From the NCBI RefSeq assembly GCF_000011385.1, contig NC_005125.1:4278001-4342000 (forward strand): DNA of 64,000 nt, given 5' to 3'. Positions 17,272-25,582 of this stretch are shown piece by piece; the first letter of the stretch is position 1; the number at the start of each line of letters is the position of its first letter. Source of the DNA: Gloeobacter violaceus PCC 7421. GTDB taxonomy: Bacteria > Cyanobacteriota > Cyanobacteriia > Gloeobacterales > Gloeobacteraceae. The position numbers were made by a program, and so were the translations under genes. A model generated the notes under the pieces. It searched no databases and was not told where the DNA came from. It worked only from the letters and a program-made list of their open reading frames with translations.

Positions 17272-17949
17272 TCAAGCCTGCACCAGGCCGAGTTTGAGGG
17301 CGGCGACGATGGCCTGGGTGCGGCTGGTGACCTGGAGTTTTTCGAAGATGGCCGAAAGGTGCGCTTTGACTGTGGCAATCGTGATGTAGAGGTTGCGGGC
17401 GATTTCGTCGTTGGAGGCGCCGCGCACCAGCCAGTGGAGCACTTCCTGCTCGCGCTCGGTCAGGTGAATGCGCGAGCGCGACTGCACGGTATGCCCCGCG
17501 TAGTAGTGGAACAGCCGGAAGAACTGGGTCGCCACCTCGGGGGGCAAATAGATTTCGTCGCGCAGGACCGTGGTGATGGCGGCACACAGCTGGGCGGCCA
17601 GGTGGGTCTTGAAGACATAGCCCGACGCGCCCGACTGCATGGCGCGAAAGACCCAGTCGTCCTCCTGGTGGGCCGAGAGCACCAGCACCTTGCCCGCGAA
17701 AGCGCTCCCCCTGAGGCGGGTGAGCAACTCCACCCCGTCTCCTTGGGCCAGTTCGAGATCTAAAAGCACCAGGGCCGGGCGCTGGGAGTGAATGAGGGTC
17801 AGCGCCTGATCGACGGTGGCCGCCTCGCCCACGATCTCAAAGGTGGTGGTGCCGGTGGCGCTGTAGAAACTGAGCAGCGTGCGCAGACCCTGACGAAAGC
17901 GCAATTCGTCGTCGACGAGCAAGATGGGCAGGATGGTCTGGACGGTCAA
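17272..17949 (-). CDS. NarL/FixJ-family response regulator
   Basis: A DNA-binding response regulator of 225 residues. The receiver domain has the acidic pocket VDDE, phospho-acceptor D64 in VLLDLE, and conserved K114 in YVFKTH. The output domain is a LuxR-type helix-turn-helix ([20 protein letters not shown], then [16 protein letters not shown]). Its gene starts 25 bp after the histidine kinase gene on the same strand, so the two should form one signalling pair. The pair diverges from the injection-system genes at 19337, a likely but unproven target. Confidence 0.95.
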   Translation of the reverse strand: MTVQTILPILLVDDELRFRQGLRTLLSFYSATGTTTFEIVGEAATVDQALTLIHSQRPALVLLDLELAQGDGVELLTRLRGSAFAGKVLVLSAHQEDDWVFRAMQSGASGYVFKTHLAAQLCAAITTVLRDEIYLPPEVATQFFRLFHYYAGHTVQSRSRIHLTEREQEVLHWLVRGASNDEIARNLYITIATVKAHLSAIFEKLQVTSRTQAIVAALKLGLVQA

Positions 17950-17974
17950 GGCGGACCTCCTCGGCGTCGGCAGT

Positions 17975-19099
17975 TCAATGGATGCCGCGAGGGAGACCTA
18001 GGGAAAATTGGGCGCCGCCGGTGGGTAGATTTTGCACCCAGAGGCTGCCCTGGTGATCCAGGACGATCTTTTTGGCGATGGCGAGCCCCAACCCGGTGCC
18101 GCCGGGGCGGCGCGAATAGAACGGGGTGAACACGTGCTGGAGATCTTGCGCTGAAAGTCCTGGGCCTTGATCGGCAATCTCGATGAGCACCTCGTTTTGA
18201 AACGAGCGCCAGTGGCAGGTGATCGTGCCGCCCTCGGGGCTGAAGTGCACGGCGTTGCTCAGCAGATTGTCGAAAACCTGCTTCATCTGCAGCCGGTCGC
18301 AGGCAAACAACAGTGAACTGTCGGGGTAGCGCACCCGCAGGCACTTGCGCTCAAGCCACGGGCCGATGGCCTCGACGCTCTGGGCCATCAAGGCGCGCAG
18401 ATCTTGAAAGCCCATGCGCAGACGCGCTCCCTGGCCGCAATAGACTAGTTCAGTCAGATTGGCGTTCAGCTCTTTGACCGTCTCGCGGATAATCTGGGCC
18501 TGCTCGCGGGTTGAGCCTTCCTCCAGGCCCAAACAGAGATTCTCCGCGTACAGACCGATCAGGGCCAGGGGATTGCGCAACTGGTGGCCGGTGCGCTGGA
18601 CGACCTGCTCCAACAATTGAATTTCCGATTGCTGGCGGGTGCAGCGCTGGTACAGCTCCAGGTGGCGGGTAAATAGCGCGGCGGCCTGCTCGAGCGCCTG
18701 TTTGCGGGCGGCGTCCAGGGGCTGTCCACTGACGATGAGCTGAAATTCGGGGTGTGGTTCGCGCTGTACCAGCGGACAAATATAGACACAGCCCGGCAGA
18801 TTGGCGATCTCGATGGCGCTGACGGTAGCGACCGGCAATGACCCTGTCGACCATTCTTCCCCGGCGATGGCCGCGAGCGCCTCGCGCGGCAGTCCCTGCG
18901 GACCCTGGGCGGTGTGGGTGACGCGCCGCTGGGTGCCGGTGTGCGGATCGTAGTAAGCGATCAAGACGCATACCAGAGCGTGGGCCATTGCCAGATGCTC
19001 CGCCTGCAACTGGCAGAGGCTGTGCAACTGGGAGGAGGGGGGGGTGGAACCGGCGGCTGCCTGGGAAGCGGCGAGCACGGGGGAGAGTGAGACCTTCAT
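17975..19099 (-). CDS. sensor histidine kinase
   Basis: Partner of the NarL-type regulator downstream. The protein has 374 residues. Residues 20-150 form a soluble sensor of GAF-like size (no transmembrane helix seen). The dimerisation/phospho-acceptor box holds H172 ([16 protein letters not shown]). The ATPase follows with N box [14 protein letters not shown]1 box DQGPGLS, F box [16 protein letters not shown] and a final G2 region. It therefore senses a cytoplasmic signal. ATG 19099 (MKVSLSPV) is chosen; the frame stays open upstream, but that part is low-complexity Arg/Gly/Gln-rich sequence and runs into the divergent gene. Confidence 0.92.
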   Translation of the reverse strand: MKVSLSPVLAASQAAAGSTPPSSQLHSLCQLQAEHLAMAHALVCVLIAYYDPHTGTQRRVTHTAQGPQGLPREALAAIAGEEWSTGSLPVATVSAIEIANLPGCVYICPLVQREPHPEFQLIVSGQPLDAARKQALEQAAALFTRHLELYQRCTRQQSEIQLLEQVVQRTGHQLRNPLALIGLYAENLCLGLEEGSTREQAQIIRETVKELNANLTELVYCGQGARLRMGFQDLRALMAQSVEAIGPWLERKCLRVRYPDSSLLFACDRLQMKQVFDNLLSNAVHFSPEGGTITCHWRSFQNEVLIEIADQGPGLSAQDLQHVFTPFYSRRPGGTGLGLAIAKKIVLDHQGSLWVQNLPTGGAQFSLGLPRGIH

Positions 19100-19336
19100 G
19101 GGTGAGGCGGCTACCGATGGGGCGGGTATCGGGTGTCGGTGGCGGACAGTGCGGCAAGGGGATGCTAGGGAAAAAACCGGCCGACACCGGGCCGCCGGTG
19201 CCATGAGTATAGCGGTTCCGGTGAAAAACGCCGCCGGAGGATGTCCGCGCGGGCCGCAAAATCTTCGACCAAAGTCGAATAAACGCCGGCCCGGCTCGCT
19301 CCCTAATTTCTGTGCGGATACCACAGCCGACAGCGC

Positions 19337-20179
19337 ATGATCACTGCCCTGAGTCAGACCTTGGCCGAAATTCTGGCAGGGGGGACGTCCCTCACCAGTA
19401 CCGAGCAGATCGACTTTGCCCCGCCCGGCGAGCGGCAGGCAAAGTCGGGTCAGCAGGGCCTCAACGTCTACTTCTACGACCTGCGCGAGAACGGTCACGT
19501 CCCCCACTCCGGCCGCCAGGTCGATCGCCGCTATGTCGACGAACGGCCGATGGCCTCGGTGGGATGGCTGCCCATCTGGTTCGACGCTTCCTTTCTCATC
19601 ACCGCCTGGGATCGCACCGCCCTGGGGGAACACCATCTGCTCTCCGAAGCGCTCAGCCTGCTGTTGCGCCACCGGGCGCTGCGCGAGGACTTGCTCGCGC
19701 CGGCTTTGCGGGGCTTCGGCAACCTGACGATGACGGTCTGCGCGGTGCGTCCCCTCGACATTGCTACGCTCTGGCTGGCGTTGGGGGCGCCCCTGCGCCC
19801 GGCGTTGATGGTCACGATCACCGCCCCGGTCAACCCGAACGCCGCGGCCCCGGTGCCGCTGGTGTGGGAGCGGATCACCCGCTTGCGCTCGGCGACCGCC
19901 GACGGACACGCCGACGCCGTGCGCACCAAGCGGGTGAGTGTCGCCGGGGTGGTCAAAAGTGCTGCCACCACCGAACCGCTGGTCGCCGCCCGGGTGGTGA
20001 TCTCAGGCACCCAGAAGGCGGCCACGAGCAACCAGGAGGGATTGTTCTACTTCGACAATCTCTCGCTGGGCCATTACGTCCTGGAGTTGGATTGCCCCGG
20101 CTTTCACACCCAACGGTGCAACGTGCTGGTGGACTCCCAAAGCTACACCTTCAAGGAGATTCTTCTGACTCCGAGCTAG
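19337..20179 (+). CDS. Pvc16-like (DUF4255) cap protein of a contractile injection system
   Basis: First gene of a contractile injection (phage-tail-like) cluster, 280 residues. Residues 1-185 fit the Pvc16/DUF4255 family, which terminates or caps the tail (LNVYFYDLRENGHV; LLSEALSLLLRHRALREDLL). Residues 200-280 look like a carboxypeptidase-regulatory-like beta domain (ARVVISGTQKAATSNQEGLF; LGHYVLELDCPGFHT), an appended module. The sheath gene follows 55 bp later. Expression may be driven from the 237 bp divergent region shared with the histidine kinase. Confidence 0.85.
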   Translation: MITALSQTLAEILAGGTSLTSTEQIDFAPPGERQAKSGQQGLNVYFYDLRENGHVPHSGRQVDRRYVDERPMASVGWLPIWFDASFLITAWDRTALGEHHLLSEALSLLLRHRALREDLLAPALRGFGNLTMTVCAVRPLDIATLWLALGAPLRPALMVTITAPVNPNAAAPVPLVWERITRLRSATADGHADAVRTKRVSVAGVVKSAATTEPLVAARVVISGTQKAATSNQEGLFYFDNLSLGHYVLELDCPGFHTQRCNVLVDSQSYTFKEILLTPS

Positions 20180-20234
20180 CGAAGCGCGGCCGACACCGCG
20201 CCGTCCCGACACCTTACCTACAGGAAGTTCACTC

Positions 20235-21908
20235 ATGCCTAGACTGGATTACTTCGCCCCCGGTGTATACATCGAGGAAATCGACCGCGGTAGCCGCCCG
20301 ATCGAAGGCGTGGCCACGGCGGTGGCGGGTTTTGTCGGCTTCACCGAGGATGTACGCGGCGGCGCTGAGCCGTACAAGCCGATGCTGGTGACCAACTGGA
20401 CCCAGTTCATCGGCTACTTCGCCCGCCCCGGCTCCGACGGGTTTACCGATTTTGGCGCCTATCTGCCCTTCGCCGTCTATGGCTGGTTCCAGAATGGCGG
20501 CGGTCGCTGCTGGATTACGAGCATCGGCACCCAACTGCCCGGCCCCAAGCCCGGCACGCCCCAACCGATGAGCGAGACCGGCCTGGCCGTCCAAAGCCGC
20601 GGCAACCGTCCGTCGCTGCGCCTCAGCCTCAAGAGCGAGGCGGCCCAGCAAGGTTCGGTGACCGTGCAGATTGCCGACAGCGGCCCGCGCGCCCTGCCCG
20701 ACGGCAGCGAAGGCGAGCAGCCGGTCAACACGGGGGAATACTTCACCGTCACCGTCCGCCGGGGCGACCAGATCCTCGAGCGCTTCGACAACCTGACGAT
20801 GGACCGTGACCCCCAGACCCAGGTGGCGACCTACGTCGCGACCGCCCTGCAGACTTCGCAGTTTATCGCCCTCGAAGATCTGGCCCAGACCGGCCGACCC
20901 CTGGCCCGCCGCCCGGGTAACGGCCAGTACGAACTGAGCCCGCCTCTGGTCGCCTCCACAATCGACCGCTTCGCCCGCGATGTCGAGGGTCTGCGCGACG
21001 AGCGCACCGGCGTGCGCGGTATCTTCGAAATCGACGAAATCACGATGATCGCCTGCCCGGACCTGATGCGCGCCTACGAGGCCAACCTGCTGGATCTCGA
21101 ACAGGTGCACGGGATCATGGAAATGATGATCAGCATGTGCGAAGGGTCCGCCAACGGCGATGTGCCCAACCCGCCCAACCGCATGGTGGTGCTCGATCCG
21201 CCCCCGGACCGCGTCAAACCGCAGGAAGTGGTCCAGTGGCTCGCCGCCTTCAACCGCCGCTCGATGTTCGCCGCTTTGTATTATCCGTGGGTGAAGGTGG
21301 CCAACCCGAGAAACGGCGGCCGGCCCATCCTGGTGCCGCCCTCCGGCCACATCATGGGGGTGTGGGCGCGCACCGACGAGGCGCGCGGCGTCTACAAGGC
21401 TCCCGCCAACGAGGTGCCGCGGGGCATCATCGGCCTGGGTTATGACACCAACTTCCGCGAGCAGGAGCTGCTCAACCCGCTGGGGATCAACTGCATCCGC
21501 AGTTTTCCGAACCGCGGCATCCGCATCTGGGGTGCGAGAACCCTCGTCGAGCCCGACAAGACCGAATGGCGCTACATCAGCGTCCGTCGCCTGATTAGCT
21601 ATATCGAGAAGTCGATCGAATTGGGCACGCAGTGGGCGGTCTTCGAGCCGAACGATCAGGACCTCTGGATGCGCGTCAAGCGGACGATCTCCAACTTCCT
21701 GGAGCGCATCTGGCGCGAGGGGGCGCTCTTTGGCGCCACGCCCCAGCAGGCGTTCTATGTCAAGTGCGACGAAGAGCTCAATACCCCTGAGACGATGGTG
21801 TTGGGCCGCCTGTACATCGAAGTGGGCGTCAGCCCCGTGCGGCCGGCGGAATTTATCGTCTTCCGCATCGCCCAGTGGAACGGCTCGGAGGACGAAGACA
21901 TCGTCTAG
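20235..21908 (+). CDS. contractile tail sheath protein
   Basis: Forms the outer contractile sheath that drives the inner tube through the target envelope. The 557-residue protein opens with the family signature YFAPGVYIEEIDRGSRPIEG and AVAGFVGFT. It has a variable surface insertion near residues 120-200 and ends with the conserved C-terminal sheath domain (LGINCIRSFPNRGIRIWGAR; WRYISVRRLISYIEKSIELG). The ATG at 20235 has AGGAAG eight bases upstream. A strong hairpin follows the stop and precedes the tube gene. Confidence 0.95.
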   Translation: MPRLDYFAPGVYIEEIDRGSRPIEGVATAVAGFVGFTEDVRGGAEPYKPMLVTNWTQFIGYFARPGSDGFTDFGAYLPFAVYGWFQNGGGRCWITSIGTQLPGPKPGTPQPMSETGLAVQSRGNRPSLRLSLKSEAAQQGSVTVQIADSGPRALPDGSEGEQPVNTGEYFTVTVRRGDQILERFDNLTMDRDPQTQVATYVATALQTSQFIALEDLAQTGRPLARRPGNGQYELSPPLVASTIDRFARDVEGLRDERTGVRGIFEIDEITMIACPDLMRAYEANLLDLEQVHGIMEMMISMCEGSANGDVPNPPNRMVVLDPPPDRVKPQEVVQWLAAFNRRSMFAALYYPWVKVANPRNGGRPILVPPSGHIMGVWARTDEARGVYKAPANEVPRGIIGLGYDTNFREQELLNPLGINCIRSFPNRGIRIWGARTLVEPDKTEWRYISVRRLISYIEKSIELGTQWAVFEPNDQDLWMRVKRTISNFLERIWREGALFGATPQQAFYVKCDEELNTPETMVLGRLYIEVGVSPVRPAEFIVFRIAQWNGSEDEDIV

Positions 21909-21920
21909 CAGTCGCCCACG

Positions 21921-21953
21921 GCCGTCGGCCATCCCTAGGGGGTGGCCGACGGC
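21921..21953 (+). promoter_or_regulatory. strong hairpin between sheath and tube genes
   Basis: GCCGTCGGCCA (21921-21931) pairs perfectly with TGGCCGACGGC (21943-21953). The TCCCTAGGGGG between them can extend the stem inward. There is no U-run after it, so it is more likely an RNA-processing, attenuation or stability element than a classic terminator. Position between sheath and tube suggests control of their stoichiometry. Confidence 0.55.
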
Positions 21954-21995
21954 TCCCAAGCGCAATCACTTACTACCAACGATAGGAGCACGACC

Positions 21996-22457
21996 ATGCC
22001 TGGAGAGTTTCTTACATCCTGCAAGTTTTACTTCGAAGCCGACGGGATCACCGACAAGATGATCAGCGAAATCCGCGGCCTGGTGGCCCAGTCGCCCGTG
22101 GGCGGCGCCGAGTCGGTGCACGGTTCGAGCAAAAGCGGGGCCAAGGCCCGCCAGGTCAGCCCGACCACCGAAAAGTTCACCCACGTGATCGCCAAGCTGG
22201 TTGCCACCAACGACGTCGATCTCTACCAGTGGTACGAACTGTGCAACAAAAACGACGCGGGCGGCTCCTCCTGGAAGCTCAACCGCAAGTCCGCCTCGGT
22301 GACCGCCTACGACCAGGGCGGCACGATGCAGGCGCGCTGGGAAATCATCAACTGCTACCCCTGCAAGTACGGCGGCCCGGATTTTGGCGCCAACTCCCCG
22401 CAGATGGCCACCGAGACCATCGAACTGGTCCACGAAGGCATCAAGCGCGTCCTGTAA
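21996..22457 (+). CDS. gp19-type inner tube protein 1
   Basis: Inner tube subunit of the injection system, 153 residues, of the phage T4 gp19 / Hcp-like tube fold. It starts MPGEFLTSCKFYFEADGITD. It retains the family centre KLVATNDVDLYQWYELC and the C-terminal strand pattern ARWEIINCYPCKYGGPDF and TETIELVHEGIKRVL. AGGAG lies nine bases before ATG 21996, so the in-frame extension upstream is rejected. It is the first of three related tube genes. Confidence 0.9.
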   Translation: MPGEFLTSCKFYFEADGITDKMISEIRGLVAQSPVGGAESVHGSSKSGAKARQVSPTTEKFTHVIAKLVATNDVDLYQWYELCNKNDAGGSSWKLNRKSASVTAYDQGGTMQARWEIINCYPCKYGGPDFGANSPQMATETIELVHEGIKRVL

Positions 22458-22493
22458 GCACCCCACACTTTCGTTAACGGAGGAACACTCACT

Positions 22494-22985
22494 ATGGTCG
22501 CCCCGGAAAAAGAGTATCTAGTAGCCACACACTACTACTTCTCCGCGGAGAGCATCGAGGATCGGGCGATTTTGGCGGTCAGCAACATCAACGCCGCAAG
22601 TCCCATCGCCGGCAAAAACGAACCGATCGGTGCCAAGAAAAGCGGTATGCACGTCCGCCAGGCCACCCCGACCCGCCAGACCTTTCAGAATATGAAAGTA
22701 AAGCTGGTCATGAACCAGGACAACGCCATCCAGAAGTGGTACCGCGACTGCAACAAGCAGCACACCAGCACCGGCAACACCTGGAAGGAAAACCGCAAAC
22801 TCTGTTGGATCGCCGGTTTCACCCAGGACGGCACCGAGGTGGTGCGCTACGAACTGGTCAACACCTACCCGGTCTCCTACGTCGGCCCGATGTTCGGGGC
22901 GGCCAGCGGCGAGATGGCGGTGGAGACGGTCGATTTGCAGTTCGAGGAGATGAACACGATCGGCCGCGAACTGGGCGATCTCTAG
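22494..22985 (+). CDS. gp19-type inner tube protein 2
   Basis: Second tube-fold paralogue, 163 residues: EYLVATHYYFSAESIEDRAI, KVKLVMNQDNAIQKWYRDCN and YELVNTYPVSYVGPMF align with the same segments of the preceding protein. GGAGGAA precedes ATG 22494. In related systems one tube paralogue makes the bulk of the tube and others form the initiator near the baseplate. Which does what here is not visible. Confidence 0.9.
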   Translation: MVAPEKEYLVATHYYFSAESIEDRAILAVSNINAASPIAGKNEPIGAKKSGMHVRQATPTRQTFQNMKVKLVMNQDNAIQKWYRDCNKQHTSTGNTWKENRKLCWIAGFTQDGTEVVRYELVNTYPVSYVGPMFGAASGEMAVETVDLQFEEMNTIGRELGDL

Positions 22986-23000
22986 CGGTAGGTAAACGCC

Positions 23001-23516
23001 ATGGCCGCGCCGAGCTATGAGTTTCTGACCGCCTGCCGGTTCTATCTGGAGCTGATTCTCGACGGCAGCACCGAGGCGGACGCGATTTTTCTTGAATGCC
23101 GGGGTATCCGGGCCAAGCAGCCGGTGGTGGATATCTACGAGGCGACGCCCCAGCGCTGGGGGGTAGCCAAGCATGGGCTGGTGGTCGGCACCAAAATGCC
23201 GGGCAACACCCAGCGCACCACCTTGATCCTCCGCCGGGGGATGTCGAGTTCGATTGTCCTGTGGAACTGGTTTTATGCCGTCGAGCAAGGGGGATGGGCG
23301 GCCCAGCGGCGCGCGGGGTCGCTGACGATGTACACTCAATCCGGAGACCCGACCGCGCGCTTCGACTTCGATGGGGCCTGGCCGACCAGTTTCGGCCCGG
23401 CCTCGGGCAAGTTTTCCTACATCGAAACCAACCGTCCGGGTCTCGATGCTTCGAGCGGCGATTTTGCCCTCGAAGAGGTGGAACTGGCGGTCGAAGAATT
23501 CAAACGGGTGATGTGA
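23001..23516 (+). CDS. gp19-type inner tube protein 3 (tube initiator-like)
   Basis: Third tube-fold paralogue, 171 residues, more diverged than the first two. It keeps the opening YEFLTACRFYLELILDGSTE, the RGMSSSIVLWNWFYAVEQGG centre and the C-terminal EEVELAVEEFKRVM. Divergence and position after two closer paralogues suggest a tube-initiator or baseplate-adaptor role. It begins 15 bp after the previous stop, and the next gene starts one base after its own stop, so translation is probably coupled. Confidence 0.82.
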   Translation: MAAPSYEFLTACRFYLELILDGSTEADAIFLECRGIRAKQPVVDIYEATPQRWGVAKHGLVVGTKMPGNTQRTTLILRRGMSSSIVLWNWFYAVEQGGWAAQRRAGSLTMYTQSGDPTARFDFDGAWPTSFGPASGKFSYIETNRPGLDASSGDFALEEVELAVEEFKRVM

Positions 23517-23517
23517 G

Positions 23518-23844
23518 ATGGGGGCCATCCAGACGGAGTTCGAGTTCACCTTGCCCAAGGGATATCTCGATCCCGACGGCAACCTGCACCGCAAAGGCTT
23601 GATGCGCCTGTCGACCGCCATGGACGAGATCGCGCCCCTGCGCGATCCGCGGGTCAAGTCCAACCCCGCCTACGCCACAATCATCATCCTCTCGCGGGTG
23701 ATCGTGCAGTTGGGTGCGCTGCCGGAGGTGACCCCCGCCGTCGTCGAAGGCTTCTTCGCAGGCGATCTTAACTTTCTGCAAAACTTCTACCGACAAATCA
23801 ACGGGCTGGTGCCGGAGGCGAACAAGTCCGCGAGCGCACCGTAA
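23518..23844 (+). CDS. small tail-assembly protein (injection system)
   Basis: A 108-residue protein with the pattern FEFTLPKGYLDPDGNLHRKG, RLSTAMDEIAPLRDPRVKSN and ATIIILSRVIVQLGAL. This is the small phage-tail-assembly-type family that accompanies tube genes in extracellular injection clusters. It is a clear paralogue of the next gene but lacks that protein's zinc motif. It starts one base after the tube-3 stop. Confidence 0.75.
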   Translation: MGAIQTEFEFTLPKGYLDPDGNLHRKGLMRLSTAMDEIAPLRDPRVKSNPAYATIIILSRVIVQLGALPEVTPAVVEGFFAGDLNFLQNFYRQINGLVPEANKSASAP

Positions 23845-23868
23845 CCATTGCCGATCGGGCACAGTGCC

Positions 23869-24240
23869 ATGAGCCAGGAATTTCAAAGCGAGTTTGCCTT
23901 TACACTGCCGCGCGGCCTTTTGGGCGAGGGGGACGAACTGCACCGCCAGGGCACCATGCGCCTGGCCACCGCCCGCGACGAGATGGCTGTGCAAAAGGAC
24001 AGCCGGGTGCAGGCCAACCCGGCCTACGGGGTGCTTGTGATGCTCTCGCGGGTGATCGTGCGCCTCGGTACCCTCGCGGCGATTACCCCCGAGGCGCTCG
24101 AGAACCTATTTACCCGGGACATCGCCTACCTGCGCGAGCTGTACAACCGGCTCAATCAGCAGGGCAACGTCCACATCGCGGCCCAGTGTCCCCAGTGCAA
24201 CAGTCGCTTCGCGGTGGAGCTCGCCCTATCGGGGGAATAA
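23869..24240 (+). CDS. small tail-assembly protein with C-terminal zinc motif
   Basis: A 123-residue paralogue of the preceding protein (FAFTLPRGLLGEGDELHRQG; VLVMLSRVIVRLGTLAAITP). Its C-terminal extension contains CPQC within AAQCPQCNSRFAVEL, half of a zinc-binding site that could be completed by dimerisation. ATG 23869 is preferred over a start seven codons earlier because the conserved family N-terminus begins there. Its 3' end overlaps the following DUF6760 gene in another frame. Confidence 0.78.
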   Translation: MSQEFQSEFAFTLPRGLLGEGDELHRQGTMRLATARDEMAVQKDSRVQANPAYGVLVMLSRVIVRLGTLAAITPEALENLFTRDIAYLRELYNRLNQQGNVHIAAQCPQCNSRFAVELALSGE

Positions 24241-24506
24241 TCGGCTACCCCTCCGACCGGCTCTACGAGGAGGTAGCCTACATCGCCTTTCACTTTCACT
24301 GGCCGCCGGACGCGATTGTGGACCTCGAACACAAAGATCGCCAGCGTTGGGTCGAAGAAATCGGCAAGATCCACAAGCAGAGCCAGGTGCAAGCCCCGCC
24401 AAAGGCCGCACCCAGACCCAAAGCCGACCCCGGTGAGGGGCAGTGGACCACCTTTGCGCCCGGGCCGCCGCGCTCGCAAGATCTGCGCAACCCTCGGGGG
24501 GGATAG
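24186..24506 (+). CDS. DUF6760 injection-system protein
   Basis: Small protein with the family core GIIGYPSDRLYEEVAYIAFH followed by FHWPPDAIVDLEHKDRQRWV. This is typical of the short DUF6760 protein found after the tail-assembly genes of extracellular injection clusters. A Pro-rich tail follows. The start is uncertain: GTG 24186 gives 106 residues and overlaps the upstream gene by 55 bp, while the conserved core begins only near 24234. It is the last injection-system gene in the window; no baseplate, spike, tape-measure or ATPase gene follows. Confidence 0.7.
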   Translation: MSPVQQSLRGGARPIGGIIGYPSDRLYEEVAYIAFHFHWPPDAIVDLEHKDRQRWVEEIGKIHKQSQVQAPPKAAPRPKADPGEGQWTTFAPGPPRSQDLRNPRGG

Positions 24507-24576
24507 GCGCCTAAAGCGCCGCCACACAACAGGTATGCCTACCTGGTGCACCCCGCAAGGTGCGACCGAAGTCGGT
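24506..24576 (+). promoter_or_regulatory. cluster of four short hairpins
   Basis: Consecutive stems: GGCGC/GCGCC (24506-24520), CAGGTA/TACCTG with a 4-base loop (24530-24545), GCACC/GGTGC (24548-24563) and ACCG/CGGT (24565-24576). The rest of the gap to the kinase start at 24668 contains a CCCCTTTAC/GGGGGTAAA pairing. Together these may end the injection-system transcript or regulate the kinase gene. No U-tract follows the last small stem. Confidence 0.45.
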
Positions 24577-24667
24577 GCAGCGCCCTGGCGGTTTGTCCCC
24601 TTTACATTTACACGGGGGTAAACCGTCCCCCCCTTAGAACCCGCATCGTTGTGTCAAAGGAGCAAGC

Positions 24668-25540
24668 GTGGCCAGGAGCAAGGTGCCCTCAGAGTGCTGC
24701 GAACGGCATGGCGGCCTGACGCGCTTTTGCCCGGTCTGCGGCCGCTTGCTCGCAGGCGGCGAAGTGCTCGAAAATCCGGAGAGCGGCCACCGCTACGAGC
24801 GGGTCGCCACCCTCGCCCAGGGGGGCATGAGCACGACTTATCTGGTCTTCAACCATCAGAACGACCGGCTTGCGGTGCTCAAGGAAATCGACGCGGATCT
24901 CTCGCGCAAGGCCAAAGCGCGCGAACTATTTTTGCGCGAGGCGCAGGTGCTCGCAGAACTCGACCACGGCGGCATCCCCCGCTTTTACGACTATTTTTCC
25001 AGCGACGAACGCCATTATTTGGTCATGGAGATGATCCACGGCCTCACCCTTGAGCAGGTGCAGCCCCGTTCCGCCGCCCAGGCGGCAGGCTGGATGATCG
25101 AAGCGTGCAACGTGCTGGTCTACCTGCACGGCTTGCAACCGCCGGTCATCCACCGCGACATCAAGCCCGCCAATTTGATCTTGCGCTACAACCCCCGCGA
25201 GGTGGTGCTCATCGACTACGGCGCGGTCAAGTTGGCCGGCGGCAGGCAGGGCACGCGCATCGCCACCCCCGGCTACAGCCCGCCGGAGCAGGGGCGGGGA
25301 CGGCCCTGCCTGCAGTCGGATATCTACGGTGTCGGGATGACGCTGGTATTTTTGCTCACCCGCCAGTTTCCGGGCCGCTTCTACCACCCGCGCGAGCGGC
25401 GGCTGGTGGGTCTGGAGGAAGCCGGAATCGAAGCGCCGCTCGCGGCGGTGATCGCCAAGGCCACCGCCTACCTCCCCCAGGAGCGCCACCGCGACAGCCA
25501 GGAGTTGGCCCATGCCCTGGCGCCCTTTGCCCTGGGTTGA
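24668..25540 (+). CDS. serine/threonine protein kinase with N-terminal zinc-ribbon-like segment
   Basis: Hanks-type kinase, 290 residues, cytoplasmic. Residues 10-24 hold C10, C11, H14, C21 and C24, a likely zinc site. The kinase domain follows: glycine loop LAQGGMSTTY (49-58), catalytic K72 in AVLKEID, HRDIKPANL with D164 and N169, DYG in place of DFG at 183-185, and TPGYSPPEQ in the activation segment. No transmembrane helix or sensor domain follows the kinase. GTG 24668 has AAAGGAG six bases upstream. It sits directly after the injection-system genes and could regulate them, as kinases do in some secretion systems; this is speculation. Confidence 0.93.
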   Translation: MARSKVPSECCERHGGLTRFCPVCGRLLAGGEVLENPESGHRYERVATLAQGGMSTTYLVFNHQNDRLAVLKEIDADLSRKAKARELFLREAQVLAELDHGGIPRFYDYFSSDERHYLVMEMIHGLTLEQVQPRSAAQAAGWMIEACNVLVYLHGLQPPVIHRDIKPANLILRYNPREVVLIDYGAVKLAGGRQGTRIATPGYSPPEQGRGRPCLQSDIYGVGMTLVFLLTRQFPGRFYHPRERRLVGLEEAGIEAPLAAVIAKATAYLPQERHRDSQELAHALAPFALG

Positions 25541-25555
25541 GCGACTCGGTACAAT
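25526..25555 (+). promoter_or_regulatory. candidate sigma-70 promoter for dapL
   Basis: TTTGCC (25526-25531) and TACAAT (25550-25555) are separated by 18 bp, and the ATG of the aminotransferase lies 27 bp after the -10. The -35 overlaps the end of the kinase gene. Boxes and spacing fit; nothing beyond sequence supports it. Confidence 0.45.
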
Positions 25556-25582
25556 AGCGCAGTCCGTTTGCCGTTGGTGCCC

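Noticed and set aside
17975-19909. Histidine kinase extended to 644 residues
   Set aside because: The extra 270 residues are low-complexity and run antisense through the Pvc16 gene; ATG 19099 gives a normal kinase.
20229-21965. 578-codon open frame opposite the sheath gene
   Set aside because: Antisense mirror of a clearly coding sheath gene, His/Asp/Arg-rich without family motifs.
24186-24240. Frameshift fusing the zinc-motif assembly protein to DUF6760
   Set aside because: Both families exist as separate proteins in injection clusters, and a small overlap is normal for such operons.
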